Notes under the pieces: generated by a model
What the model was told of the DNA's origin: nothing
What the model saw: only the letters and a program-made list of their open reading frames with translations
Database searches by the model: none
Assembly: GCF_017551775.1 (NCBI RefSeq)
Contig: NZ_JAFZKX010000040.1
Coordinates: 1 to 60,183, forward strand
Direction of reading: 5' to 3'
Source: Fibrobacter sp.
GTDB lineage: Bacteria; Fibrobacterota; Fibrobacteria; Fibrobacterales; Fibrobacteraceae
DNA length: 60,183 nt
In this document: positions 1 through 7,460 of the stretch, one piece after another
Layout of the letters: the number at the start of each line of letters is the position of its first letter
Numbering within the stretch: position 1 is the first letter of the stretch
Made by a program: the position numbers and the translations under genes

Positions 1-10
1 ATTCATTTTA

Positions 11-77
11 AATCCTTTGAAATTGTTGTGATGCAGTTGGCAGACCGCATTTCAATAATAGTCAAAGGATTTTTTTC
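11..77. repeat. 10-bp inverted repeat followed by a T run
   Basis: A perfect 10-bp inverted repeat has its arms at 11-20 and 62-71, with a 41-base loop. A run of seven T follows on the plus strand. It could be the end of a transcript whose gene lies outside the window, or a longer RNA structure. No gene is visible in 1-186. Confidence 0.35.
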
Positions 78-101
78 ATGACCGCCAGAAGGCTTTTACG
101 G

Positions 102-127
102 AACTACCGGCGTAGCCGGTAGTTTTC
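102..127 (+). terminator. Hairpin terminator, plus strand
   Basis: A 9-bp perfect stem (arms 102-110 and 116-124) with a 5-base loop is followed by a short T run on the plus strand. It probably ends a plus-strand transcript that starts outside the window. Confidence 0.55.
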
Positions 128-134
128 TTATACA

Positions 135-168
135 CAAAAAAGACCGCCACCTTCGCAGTGGCGGTCTT
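135..168 (-). terminator. Rho-independent terminator of the rpmH-yidC block
   Basis: An 11-bp GC-rich stem (arms 140-150 and 158-168) carries a T run on the minus strand (complement of the A run at 135-140). It lies just downstream of the yidC stop and should end the rpmH-rnpA-yidD-yidC transcript. Confidence 0.8.
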
Positions 169-186
169 GTAAAAAAGCCCTAAAGC

Positions 187-2049
187 CTACTTCACGATTT
201 TTGCGTCCTGAACCTTCTTGCCGTTCAGTTTGCCGGAAGGATTGGCCGGAACATTGTTCCTGTTCAAAATCTTGTACTGGACGATAGTCCAGATGTTACT
301 GATAATCCAGTAGAGCACGAGGCCGGAGGGCATCACCGCGCTGAAGACGAACATCATGGCGGGCATCATCCACACCATCATCTTCTGCTGGGCCGGGTCC
401 ATGCCGGCGCTGCCGCTCATGGTGATCTTCGTCTGGAAGTAGGTCGTCACGACCATGATCCACGGGAGAATCGCAAGGCCCGCAGGCATGATGAACGGGA
501 TAGAAATTCCGCTCCACACCACGTCGATCTTGCTCAAGTCGGTAATCCACAGGAATGCGGGCATGCCGCGCAGTTCAATCGCGCGCCCGAGCACAAAGAA
601 CAGGCCCATGAAAATCGGCATCTGGAACAGCATCGGCAGGCAGCCCGTGCAGCTGGAGAACGGGTTCACGTTGTTCTTCGAGTAAAGTTCCATCATGGCG
701 GCCTGCTTCTTCTGCGGGTCGCTCCTGTACTTCACGTTGATCTCGTCCATCTGGGGCTTGAGCGCCGCGAGACCGCGGGTAGCCTTCATCTGCTTGATGG
801 TAAAGGGAGTCGTGAAGGCGCGCACGATAATCGTGATAAGGAGGATGGCCACCGCGTAGTTCGGGATAATCGAGTAGAAGAACTTGAGCAGTTTCAGGAG
901 CCACTTGCAAATCCACACGAACCAGACGCTGGAACCGAGGAACCACTTGGAACCCGTCACGATAATCTTTTCGTAATCCTGGCCGAACGCTTCAATTTCA
1001 TCCCACTGGAGCGGGAGAACCATGAAGTTGAACGCCACGGAATCGGCGCGCACGCCGTCGGCGATGGTAAGGCTGTAGGTACCGGGATCGGACTTGCCTT
1101 CGGCAGTGACATTGATATGCTTGGCCTTCACCTTGGCCGGCACCGGGCTATCGAACTGTACCGACATCGCCACATACTTGCGGCGCATGCCCACCCAGTA
1201 GTAATCGGCCTCGTCGAGGGTCATGGCGTCGGTAAACGATTCGCGCTCGGTGATGTTGTTGTTCTTGTAAATGACTTCGCTGAAGAAGTAGCTCGCACCG
1301 CCGAGGCTCTTGCCCTTCGGGATGACTTCCGTTTCCTTCATGCCGCCATTCCACGAAAGTTCGTAGGCGGTGGGGTTGAACCCGACAAACTTGTTCACCT
1401 GACGGACGGCGGCGCCTTCCTTCGTAAAGCCGTAACTGCGCACGACCTTGTTGCCGTTCACGTCGGCAAAGGTAAATTGCACGCTCGTATCGGCATCCAC
1501 CGTAATCCATTCCGGAGCATCGACTGCAAACAAGGCTTCGCTCAGGTCAGCCCCGCCAAGCTTCAGGTCCAAGGCGCCAAGCGTCGTATCCTGGATGAGT
1601 TCGGGGTAGTTGCCGGCACTGTCCTTCAGCGCCTTCACGATGACGCTCTGGACCTTGCCGCCCTTGTTGGAGAGCGTCATGATGAACTTGTCCGTCTCGA
1701 CGGTCACCGTGCGCGGGACAATCGCGGGAGCCGGGGCAGCCACGGAATCGGCAGCGGCGACATTCGCGGAATCGACGACAGCGGCACTGTCGGCAGCGAC
1801 AACGGCGGCCCCGGAATTCTGCGGGGCGGCGCCAAGCACGGGAGGTTCCTTCTCTTCGGGCTTGTTCACCGGGAGCACCAGTTCGGAAGGCTTGCCAGCT
1901 TCCGCAACCTGTGCCGCGGCAGCCTTCTGTGCTTCCGCCTGGGCGGCGCGGGCCTTAGCCTTGGCCTCTTCGTTCGAGGCATTCATCGTCATCCACACGA
2001 TGATGATTGCCGCCATGAGTATGGAACCAATAATGGTATTCTTATTCAT
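187..2049 (-). CDS. yidC: Membrane protein insertase YidC
   Basis: This is the YidC/Oxa1 insertase, which places inner-membrane proteins alone or with SecYEG. The 620-residue product has an N-terminal membrane anchor, then an Ala/Lys/Glu-rich and Ala/Val/Asp-rich spacer (about 30-110). A large periplasmic beta domain of the Gram-negative type covers about 115-345. The conserved insertase core follows at about 370-600 with several hydrophobic segments, including the Arg-bearing first core helix (IIVRAFTTPFTIKQMK) and the Met-rich segments typical of this family. The ATG at 2049 has a good AGGAAGG ribosome site 7 bases upstream. It is the last gene of the conserved rpmH-rnpA-yidD-yidC order. 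The low-complexity Ala-rich spacer is longer than in E. coli YidC; otherwise it looks ordinary. Confidence 0.97.
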   Translation of the reverse strand: MNKNTIIGSILMAAIIIVWMTMNASNEEAKAKARAAQAEAQKAAAAQVAEAGKPSELVLPVNKPEEKEPPVLGAAPQNSGAAVVAADSAAVVDSANVAAADSVAAPAPAIVPRTVTVETDKFIMTLSNKGGKVQSVIVKALKDSAGNYPELIQDTTLGALDLKLGGADLSEALFAVDAPEWITVDADTSVQFTFADVNGNKVVRSYGFTKEGAAVRQVNKFVGFNPTAYELSWNGGMKETEVIPKGKSLGGASYFFSEVIYKNNNITERESFTDAMTLDEADYYWVGMRRKYVAMSVQFDSPVPAKVKAKHINVTAEGKSDPGTYSLTIADGVRADSVAFNFMVLPLQWDEIEAFGQDYEKIIVTGSKWFLGSSVWFVWICKWLLKLLKFFYSIIPNYAVAILLITIIVRAFTTPFTIKQMKATRGLAALKPQMDEINVKYRSDPQKKQAAMMELYSKNNVNPFSSCTGCLPMLFQMPIFMGLFFVLGRAIELRGMPAFLWITDLSKIDVVWSGISIPFIMPAGLAILPWIMVVTTYFQTKITMSGSAGMDPAQQKMMVWMMPAMMFVFSAVMPSGLVLYWIISNIWTIVQYKILNRNNVPANPSGKLNGKKVQDAKIVK

Positions 2050-2051
2050 CT

Positions 2052-2297
2052 CTATTCCTTCCTGGGCGGAACCGGATCATAGCCGCCCTTGCAGAATGGG
2101 TTGCATCTCAGAATTCTAAAAGCCGCAAGATAGAAACCTTTGAAGGGTCCGTGGACCCGAAAAGCCTCTATCGCATACTGGGAGCAGGTCGGCCTAAACC
2201 TGCACACCCCGTGAAAAAAGAACGGATGGACCAGCTGGTAAAGTCGAATCGGCGCGATCAGCACCTCCACCAGCAAATCCCTAGCCTTCGTGAGCAT
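2052..2297 (-). CDS. yidD: Membrane protein insertion efficiency factor YidD
   Basis: A small YidD-family protein (81 residues from the ATG at 2297) that assists YidC-dependent insertion at the inner membrane. The family signature is clear: an amphipathic N-terminal helix ([11 protein letters not shown]), then [15 protein letters not shown], and a C-terminal segment [17 protein letters not shown] at 2309 in the same frame is an alternative start that would add four residues and lengthen the overlap with rnpA. Its start lies inside the 3' end of rnpA and its stop is two bases before the yidC start, so all are translated from one message. Confidence 0.93.
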   Translation of the reverse strand: MLTKARDLLVEVLIAPIRLYQLVHPFFFHGVCRFRPTCSQYAIEAFRVHGPFKGFYLAAFRILRCNPFCKGGYDPVPPRKE

Positions 2298-2655
2298 TCT
2301 CCGAACCACCTTCCGGCAACGCCCATTCCATCTTGCGGAATATCTTCAGGGCAGATTCCCTGAGGCGTTCCGGCGTCATTTCCTTGGACGAGTCGTTCAC
2401 GATGACCATCGCCCAAACCGGCTTGCTTATGGCGGGGACCATCCCGAAGAACAGCGGTCGCAGGATTCTACGGCACTTGTTACGGTAGACCGCGTTCCCG
2501 TTCTTCTTTTTCGCCAAAAAACAAAAACGACAAAAACCGTCCGGGCTGTCAATCCATCGCATCGACAGGGACGGTGCGCGGACGAATTTCCCTTGGACGG
2601 CTACTTGCCGATAAGCAGGCTGGTTTGGCAGCCGGTAAGAACGCAGAGCGGCCAT
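2281..2655 (-). CDS. rnpA: Ribonuclease P protein component
   Basis: RnpA is the protein subunit of RNase P, which binds the precursor tRNA 5' leader. The 124-residue product carries the family's basic RNA-binding motif ([15 protein letters not shown], consensus RNR.KR..RE) and flanking conserved beta strands. I chose the ATG at 2655 because GGGGTGG lies at proper distance; a GTG at 2664 is the alternative. It follows rpmH within about 15 bases and its 3' end overlaps yidD by 17 bases. The internal segment around the Lys-Lys-Lys stretch and the C-terminal tail are more divergent than in proteobacteria. Confidence 0.93.
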   Translation of the reverse strand: MAALRSYRLPNQPAYRQVAVQGKFVRAPSLSMRWIDSPDGFCRFCFLAKKKNGNAVYRNKCRRILRPLFFGMVPAISKPVWAMVIVNDSSKEMTPERLRESALKIFRKMEWALPEGGSENAHEG

Positions 2656-2670
2656 ATGGCCCACCCCGAC

Positions 2671-2826
2671 TTACTTCTTGTAGATGGAATCGCTGATGGT
2701 GAGGCGCTTGCGACCCTTGGCACGACGGCGGCTCAGGACGGCACGACCCCAGCGGTCTTCCATGCGGGCCATGAAACCATGCTTGTTGACGCGCTTACGA
2801 TTGTGAGGCTGGAATGTTCTTTTCAT
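2671..2826 (-). CDS. rpmH: 50S ribosomal protein L34
   Basis: L34 is a small basic protein of the large ribosomal subunit. The product begins [18 protein letters not shown], the unmistakable L34 N-terminus, and is 51 residues from the ATG at 2826 (longer than the common 44-46 because of a C-terminal extension ending in SIYKK). A longer in-frame reading upstream (to 2883) is not credible because the added residues do not belong to L34. It heads the rpmH-rnpA-yidD-yidC block. No cluster of DnaA boxes was seen upstream, so the usual neighbour oriC/dnaA is not here. Confidence 0.97.
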   Translation of the reverse strand: MKRTFQPHNRKRVNKHGFMARMEDRWGRAVLSRRRAKGRKRLTISDSIYKK

Positions 2827-2987
2827 GATAAAACCTTTTTCTTTGCAAAATTTTGAGCCACAAAAATAGCAAAAAATCCGCATATATCAAGGGGTTGCGC
2901 CACCGCTATTGACCTTTTTTAACGGCATCCTGGCCTATCCCCAGGAACGTCCGTAATTAACCAACAATCTATCAACAGGGTTTATGT
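2827..2987 (-). promoter_or_regulatory. Upstream region of rpmH
   Basis: This 161-base gap must hold the promoter of the rpmH block. On the minus strand the complement of 2908-2921 (AAAAAAGGTCAAT) resembles an element found upstream of two other minus-strand genes (14096-14113 and 21367-21384). A TATATG-like hexamer lies between it and rpmH. Assignment as promoter elements is inference. Confidence 0.35.
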
Positions 2988-4073
2988 TTAGTCCGTCATC
3001 GCGCGGACCTGGTTCTTGTAGCGCGTTTTGAAACTGTCAAGGAGGGAATCCACCTTCTTCAGCAGGCGCTCGCGGTCGAACTCGTTCTCGTCGCGGCAGG
3101 GAACAAGGCCGCCGCTGATAGTGATGCGCAGGCGCGAGTCGAAACTCCAGGTAAGGTTCGAAACGCTCTCGCGGAATTCATCCGCGCGCACGAAGGCGTC
3201 GACATCGGAATCGACCGCCATGATGTAAAGGAAGGTATCCTCGCCATAGCGCGCACCGCACTCGCCCACGTCCTCGTTGACGTTCTTCCACAGGGCATGC
3301 GCCACATCGCACACGATCCTGTCACCCATCACGTGGCCATACGAATCGTTCAAGTTCTTGAAGTCGTCGATGGTGAACATGAACATGTAGAACTTCTCGC
3401 GGCTATGCCACACGATGTTCTCGAGGTACTGGATGACATGACGGCGGTTGTAGAGCTCGGTGAGGGAATCGTGCTTGGACTGGTAATCCAGCTTGTTCAG
3501 GAGGCGTTCCCTCTGGATGCGCTCGTTCACGTACGCGTTTATCGCAAACGAGCAAATCAGGAACAGGCTCAAGGCGACAAGCACGTAGTTGGACGCGTAG
3601 TCCAGGTAAATGATGTCCCAAGACGGCTTGATCGGAATCCAGTCGGGATGAAGCCAGGCGACAGCGAAAACCAGAAAGCCCGAGATTATCGTAAAGGTCG
3701 CCGAAAAGAAGCGGATCCTACGGTTGTCGATAAAGCTGCTGAGGAAGGGTCCGACCAGCAGGTAGTACGGCCCGGCGCTATCCGTCGCGCCGCAGAAGAA
3801 GAACTGGACGGGCGAATAAATACACGAATAATAGATAATCAGGATAAAGAATCCGGCGGAGTAGTAGCCCGTCTTACTAACGAACAGCGCCACCACGACA
3901 CTCACGACCACGTTCGCAAGGCACAACATTTCCGCCGAGCGGTTGACCTGTTCGGCCATGGTGATAAAGGTCCCGAAAATGGACACGATGATGACAATAC
4001 CCTGGATAATCCAGAACAGCTTCTGCTCCAGAGTCTCGAGGTTGTCCCAGAACCTTTTAATGCGTACTACCAT
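2988..4073 (-). CDS. Membrane GGDEF-domain protein with degenerate active site
   Basis: An inner-membrane protein of 361 residues. About six hydrophobic segments (about 20-190) precede a short helix and a C-terminal GGDEF-like domain (about 200-355). The domain start is well kept (SKHDSLTELYNRRH; FTIDDFKNLNDSYGHVMGD). However, the signature loop reads ARYGEDTFLYI, so GGDEF has become GEDTF: the second Gly is Glu and the catalytic/metal Glu position is Thr. True diguanylate cyclases need this loop, so the protein is more likely a catalytically dead sensor or GTP/c-di-GMP binder than an active cyclase. No EAL domain or RxxD inhibitory site was noticed. It stands alone, convergent to nothing, with an ATG start at 4073. 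Confidence 0.85.
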   Translation of the reverse strand: MVVRIKRFWDNLETLEQKLFWIIQGIVIIVSIFGTFITMAEQVNRSAEMLCLANVVVSVVVALFVSKTGYYSAGFFILIIYYSCIYSPVQFFFCGATDSAGPYYLLVGPFLSSFIDNRRIRFFSATFTIISGFLVFAVAWLHPDWIPIKPSWDIIYLDYASNYVLVALSLFLICSFAINAYVNERIQRERLLNKLDYQSKHDSLTELYNRRHVIQYLENIVWHSREKFYMFMFTIDDFKNLNDSYGHVMGDRIVCDVAHALWKNVNEDVGECGARYGEDTFLYIMAVDSDVDAFVRADEFRESVSNLTWSFDSRLRITISGGLVPCRDENEFDRERLLKKVDSLLDSFKTRYKNQVRAMTD

Positions 4074-4191
4074 ATAATGTCCACACTCTTATATCTAATA
4101 TAACTAGAGATTTACCAAAAGGGACAAAATTTGCCAAAATTATTTTATATTTCCGTAGAGAAAACGACAATAACATCACGGCAGGCATACA

Positions 4192-4728
4192 ATGGAACTC
4201 ACACCGCTCGACATCCGAAACCAGACATTTCACAAGAAATCGTTCGGCGGCATCGACGCCGAAGAAGTCAAGGCTTTCCTGGAAACCGCAGCGACGGCTT
4301 TCGAGCAGCTCTCCCGCAACCGTACCGACCTGAACGAACGCCTGAAGATTGCCGAAGAGCGCGTGAACTACTACCATCAAATCGAGAAGACCATCCAGGA
4401 CGCGGTCATCACCATGCAGCGTACCGTGGACGAGGTGAAGGCGACCGCCGAGAAGGAAGCCGAAATCATCATCGCCGAGGCGAAGGCCAGGGCCGTCCGT
4501 GAAGTGGAGTCCACCAAGAAGCAGGCCGAAGACCTGCGCGCCGAAATTGAGCAGCTGAAGCAGCTCCGCAGCAATTACTTCATCCGCTGCCGCTCGCTTA
4601 TCCGCGGGCAAGAAGAACTCCTCGCCGCCATGGAAAACGACCAGAGGGAATTCGACGCCCCCGCAGCGGCCAACCCGCCCAGGACAGCGACTCCGGGCGT
4701 TTCCTCCAGCGGGAACGTCCTCGCCTAG
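4192..4728 (+). CDS. DivIVA-like coiled-coil protein
   Basis: A 178-residue cytoplasmic protein. The N-terminal 60 residues match the DivIVA lipid-binding domain pattern: LTPLDIRNQTFHKKSFGGIDAEEVKAFL, where DIRNQTF..K.FGGYD..EV..FL is typical. A long coiled coil follows (about 50-150, rich in Ala, Glu and Lys), then a Pro/Ala/Ser-rich disordered tail. DivIVA proteins mark curved membrane at poles and septa; in Gram-negatives the exact role varies, so a polar or septal scaffold role here is inference. The stop is one base before the next gene, so the two are co-translated. Confidence 0.85.
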   Translation: MELTPLDIRNQTFHKKSFGGIDAEEVKAFLETAATAFEQLSRNRTDLNERLKIAEERVNYYHQIEKTIQDAVITMQRTVDEVKATAEKEAEIIIAEAKARAVREVESTKKQAEDLRAEIEQLKQLRSNYFIRCRSLIRGQEELLAAMENDQREFDAPAAANPPRTATPGVSSSGNVLA

Positions 4729-4729
4729 C

Positions 4730-4954
4730 ATGCGCGTCAACATCAAGGTACATGCGCGGAGCAAGCGCGAAAGCGTGACCCCGCAACCCGACGGAAGCCT
4801 CAAGGTCGAAGTGAAGGCGCCGCCCGTAGAGGGCGCCGCGAACGAGGCCATCTGCGAACTGCTCGCAGAGCACTTCAAGGTGCACAAGCGCGACGTGAAA
4901 GTCGTCCTCGGCTCCACGAACAACAAGAAAGTCGTCGAAATCGCCGAGATATAA
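4730..4954 (+). CDS. YggU/DUF167 family protein
   Basis: A 74-residue protein of the YggU (DUF167) family, recognisable by the basic strand VHARSKRESVTPQPDGSLKV, then APPVEGAANEAICELLAEHF and KRDVKVVLGSTNNKKVVEI. The molecular role of the family is unknown; members are small alpha/beta proteins often encoded beside cell-division or DivIVA-like genes, exactly as here. The ATG follows the DivIVA-like stop after one base. Confidence 0.93.
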   Translation: MRVNIKVHARSKRESVTPQPDGSLKVEVKAPPVEGAANEAICELLAEHFKVHKRDVKVVLGSTNNKKVVEIAEI

Positions 4955-4985
4955 TCAGGCCCCTCCCGCATCATTCCATATACGG

Positions 4986-5014
4986 AAAAGCCCCAGGATA
5001 AACCTGGGACTTTT
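4986..5014. terminator. Bidirectional terminator between convergent genes
   Basis: A stem CCCAGG/CCTGGG (4992-4997 and 5003-5008) is flanked by AAAAG and CTTTT, giving U tracts in both directions. It separates the plus-strand DUF167 gene from the minus-strand GH30 gene. Confidence 0.8.
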
Positions 5015-5036
5015 GATTTTATCTAGGAAAGGAGAT

Positions 5037-7133
5037 CTACTTGGTCACGGAGAACCGGAACATCTTGCCGCCGCGGAGAGGCTTCGCAATGAACATCCCG
5101 CCGTTACGGACAAGCCCGGCCGTCTTCGCCCTGACATCGGCGAGACCCGCAGCCTCGATACGCCCGAGGAACATGCCCGTCACGTCGTAAATACCGTACG
5201 CAACAGGCGACTGGCCCGCATCAAATCGGGCTCCCAAGAAATCCGGATTGCAAGGTTCCTCCGTGCACTGGCTGGAACCGTTCGAGAATGCAAAATAGTC
5301 CACATCGAACCAGGAGCCAGTCACCGTCATGCGGAGGATATGCTCGCCAGCCGGAAGGGGAACAATCGCCTTCACGTCCGTAAACTCATCCCAGCTCGTT
5401 CCTGATACCGGAACTTCGGCAACAGAATTTCCATCTACGGAAAGCGTGAAACTCGCAGTCGAATTGTCCGTCGCCACGGAGGCAACCATCGAATAGTCAC
5501 CCGCCTCCTTCACGTTCACGGTATATTCGAGCCATTCGCCTTCCTGGTTGTGGCCCACGACATAACCCGTCGCCTTCTTGTAGACGTCGACGCCCGTACC
5601 TTCACGGTAATCGTTGCATTCAGCAGTCTTGCCTTCGTCCGTACAGGCGTGGTTTTCCGAATCGGCATCGTTGTAAGTCTTGTTTTCCTTGCCCGTACCC
5701 GGAACGTCGAAGTTTTCGGCCTCGATCTTGCCCGGGAGTTCAACGGCCTTGCCGCCGAACGGCTCACGCGGCACAGGGTCGGCGGGCGTTCCCACGCCCA
5801 CGAGCGTCACGATGCAATCCTTGTTGTTCGTGTTGCCCGCATCCATCGTAATCGTCACTTCGCCATTCTTGACTTCGATTTCGCCTTCGTCCTTAGCGTT
5901 TTTCGCCTCGCTGGTGGTGTACATACGGAAGGTCTGGACATCGGCGCCCTGCACCTTTACGGTCACGGTCTTGGAATTCTTGTAATCGCGGTTCACGAGC
6001 ACCACTATCACGGAGTCGCCTTCAGAACTCTTGTAGGCAGAAGCGAACAGGTTGGCTTCGGGCTTGGCAGTCGCACCCACGCGGATTGCCCCCGGACGGA
6101 CAAAGCGGGCGAACTGGCTCATCACGTAACCGCGCTTGGAAATCTTGCCGATTTCGTTCTGCGGCACCTGGAGCTTGTTGCCAAAGTCCTTTTCCATAAT
6201 CAGGCCGTAGCAACGGCGGATGTACCACCAAGTGTACTGGTTGAAGTTGCCCACGACCATGGCTCGGTGGATTTCGTAACCCACATCCATGGCATTCACG
6301 GTATCGCGCTTGTTCTGGTTCGCCTGGTCACCCGTATTGCGAATCGTACGCCAATCATTACCGCTTCCCTGGCTTTCGGTATAGTGTTCCGTCATCCAGC
6401 GTTCAATGCCCTTCTGGTCGGCCAGCTTGTATTCAAAGAAGTTGTCCTGGGTATTTCTGTCACTCGCGTAGAAGTGCGCACCGAGAATATCCCAGTTCTT
6501 GAGGGCACTGGCGTCGTTCAGCACCTTGTTGTAGAGGTTCTTGTCGTATCGGAAGGATTCCGTCGAAATCACCTTGGTGCCGTTCTTGCGCATCTGATCG
6601 GCATAACCCTTGGTGAAGTTGTAAATTTCGTCGGCGCTCCAGCAGGCCCATTCACCGCACCAGTCAGGCTCATTGCTGATGGAGATGGCATACAGGGGAA
6701 CACCCTGTTCCTTCATGTACGCCGTAAAGCTGTTCAGGTGATCCACGTACTTCTGGTAGTTCGACGAACTTATGTGCTGGTTCGCCCCCGCATACGGGGA
6801 AGTCCACGGAGTCGCGTACAAAATAAAGTCATCGCCGGCATACTTCTTGGCGTACTTTGCGGCATTCACTTCCTTGTTGAAACTGCCGGAATTTGCGTAT
6901 ACCGGAATGCGGAGCGTGTTGAGACCGATCGTGCCCTCGCCCGTTCCAAACGCAATCTTGGCATCGGCTTCGGAAAGGCCACCACCGCCCTGCCATTCGT
7001 TATGCACCATGCCACCGAAACCGCGGATAACCTGGTGCTCTTCGCTCACGTCGACATTGACCGTCGATGCGAAAGCCATGGCGGCAAAAGCGCCACAGCC
7101 AATCGAGAGAGAGACATTCTTGAAACAACTCAT
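5037..7133 (-). CDS. Secreted GH30 xylanase-type glycosidase with CBM6
   Basis: An extracellular hemicellulase (698 residues from the ATG at 7133). A signal peptide (about 1-23, ending AFA) precedes a GH30 TIM barrel with side beta domain (about 25-455). The mature part opens with VIRGFGGMVHNEWQ, has ISNEPDW (acid/base Glu) and WMTEHYTE (nucleophile Glu), and closes with the beta strands ending CIVTLVG. A CBM6 module (about 470-610; KIEAENFDVPGTG to WFDVDYFAF) follows, then a basic C-terminal domain ending KMFRFSVTK. The GH30_8-like bacterial glucuronoxylanases have this overall plan, but the exact substrate is not proven here. The ATG at 7133 fits AGGG at good distance and gives a clean signal peptide; a TTG six codons upstream is less likely. 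It shares its CBM6 subtype with the second GH43 gene (14457-16691). Confidence 0.9.
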   Translation of the reverse strand: MSCFKNVSLSIGCGAFAAMAFASTVNVDVSEEHQVIRGFGGMVHNEWQGGGGLSEADAKIAFGTGEGTIGLNTLRIPVYANSGSFNKEVNAAKYAKKYAGDDFILYATPWTSPYAGANQHISSSNYQKYVDHLNSFTAYMKEQGVPLYAISISNEPDWCGEWACWSADEIYNFTKGYADQMRKNGTKVISTESFRYDKNLYNKVLNDASALKNWDILGAHFYASDRNTQDNFFEYKLADQKGIERWMTEHYTESQGSGNDWRTIRNTGDQANQNKRDTVNAMDVGYEIHRAMVVGNFNQYTWWYIRRCYGLIMEKDFGNKLQVPQNEIGKISKRGYVMSQFARFVRPGAIRVGATAKPEANLFASAYKSSEGDSVIVVLVNRDYKNSKTVTVKVQGADVQTFRMYTTSEAKNAKDEGEIEVKNGEVTITMDAGNTNNKDCIVTLVGVGTPADPVPREPFGGKAVELPGKIEAENFDVPGTGKENKTYNDADSENHACTDEGKTAECNDYREGTGVDVYKKATGYVVGHNQEGEWLEYTVNVKEAGDYSMVASVATDNSTASFTLSVDGNSVAEVPVSGTSWDEFTDVKAIVPLPAGEHILRMTVTGSWFDVDYFAFSNGSSQCTEEPCNPDFLGARFDAGQSPVAYGIYDVTGMFLGRIEAAGLADVRAKTAGLVRNGGMFIAKPLRGGKMFRFSVTK

Positions 7134-7460
7134 ATCAAACCCTATTTCCAAACAGAAGTCCGCAGGATTGCGGTCCCATGCTCTAAAAATACCCGCCCAA
7201 AACCCGTTTTTACCCGTCTTCGGCAGATTTTCCCTTTACGTTTTGGTAACGAAAACAAGCTAAAAACCGCAAAAAAAAGGAATCAGACATTGTTTCATCA
7301 GAAGCGAGCCATCCTTTTGTAAAAAAAAGATAAAGCCGCAGCATTTCACGATTAAAACAAATTAGATTTTGTCAAAAAAAAATGTATGGGCTAGTTTTGG
7401 CACATAAAATTCAATTACAATACGTAATTTGGGCCATACTCAAAACCACAATGAGAAAAC
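7134..7460. other. AT-rich intergenic region between divergent genes
   Basis: These 327 bases separate the GH30 gene and the large papain-like gene, which are transcribed away from each other, so promoters for both should lie here. Long A/T runs are present (7267-7278, 7320-7330, 7373-7382). A TGGCACA at about 7397 resembles half of a sigma54 site but lacks the TTGC half. No further structure or small gene was recognised. Confidence 0.5.

Noticed and set aside
2827-2987. oriC next to rpmH, as in many bacteria
   Set aside because: No TTATCCACA-like boxes and no dnaA gene; a GGDEF gene takes the place of dnaA.
7393-7412. A third sigma54-like promoter before the 1216-residue gene (TTTTGGCACA)
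   Set aside because: The -24 half is present, but 12 bases on there is no TTGC/GC, so the essential -12 element is missing.
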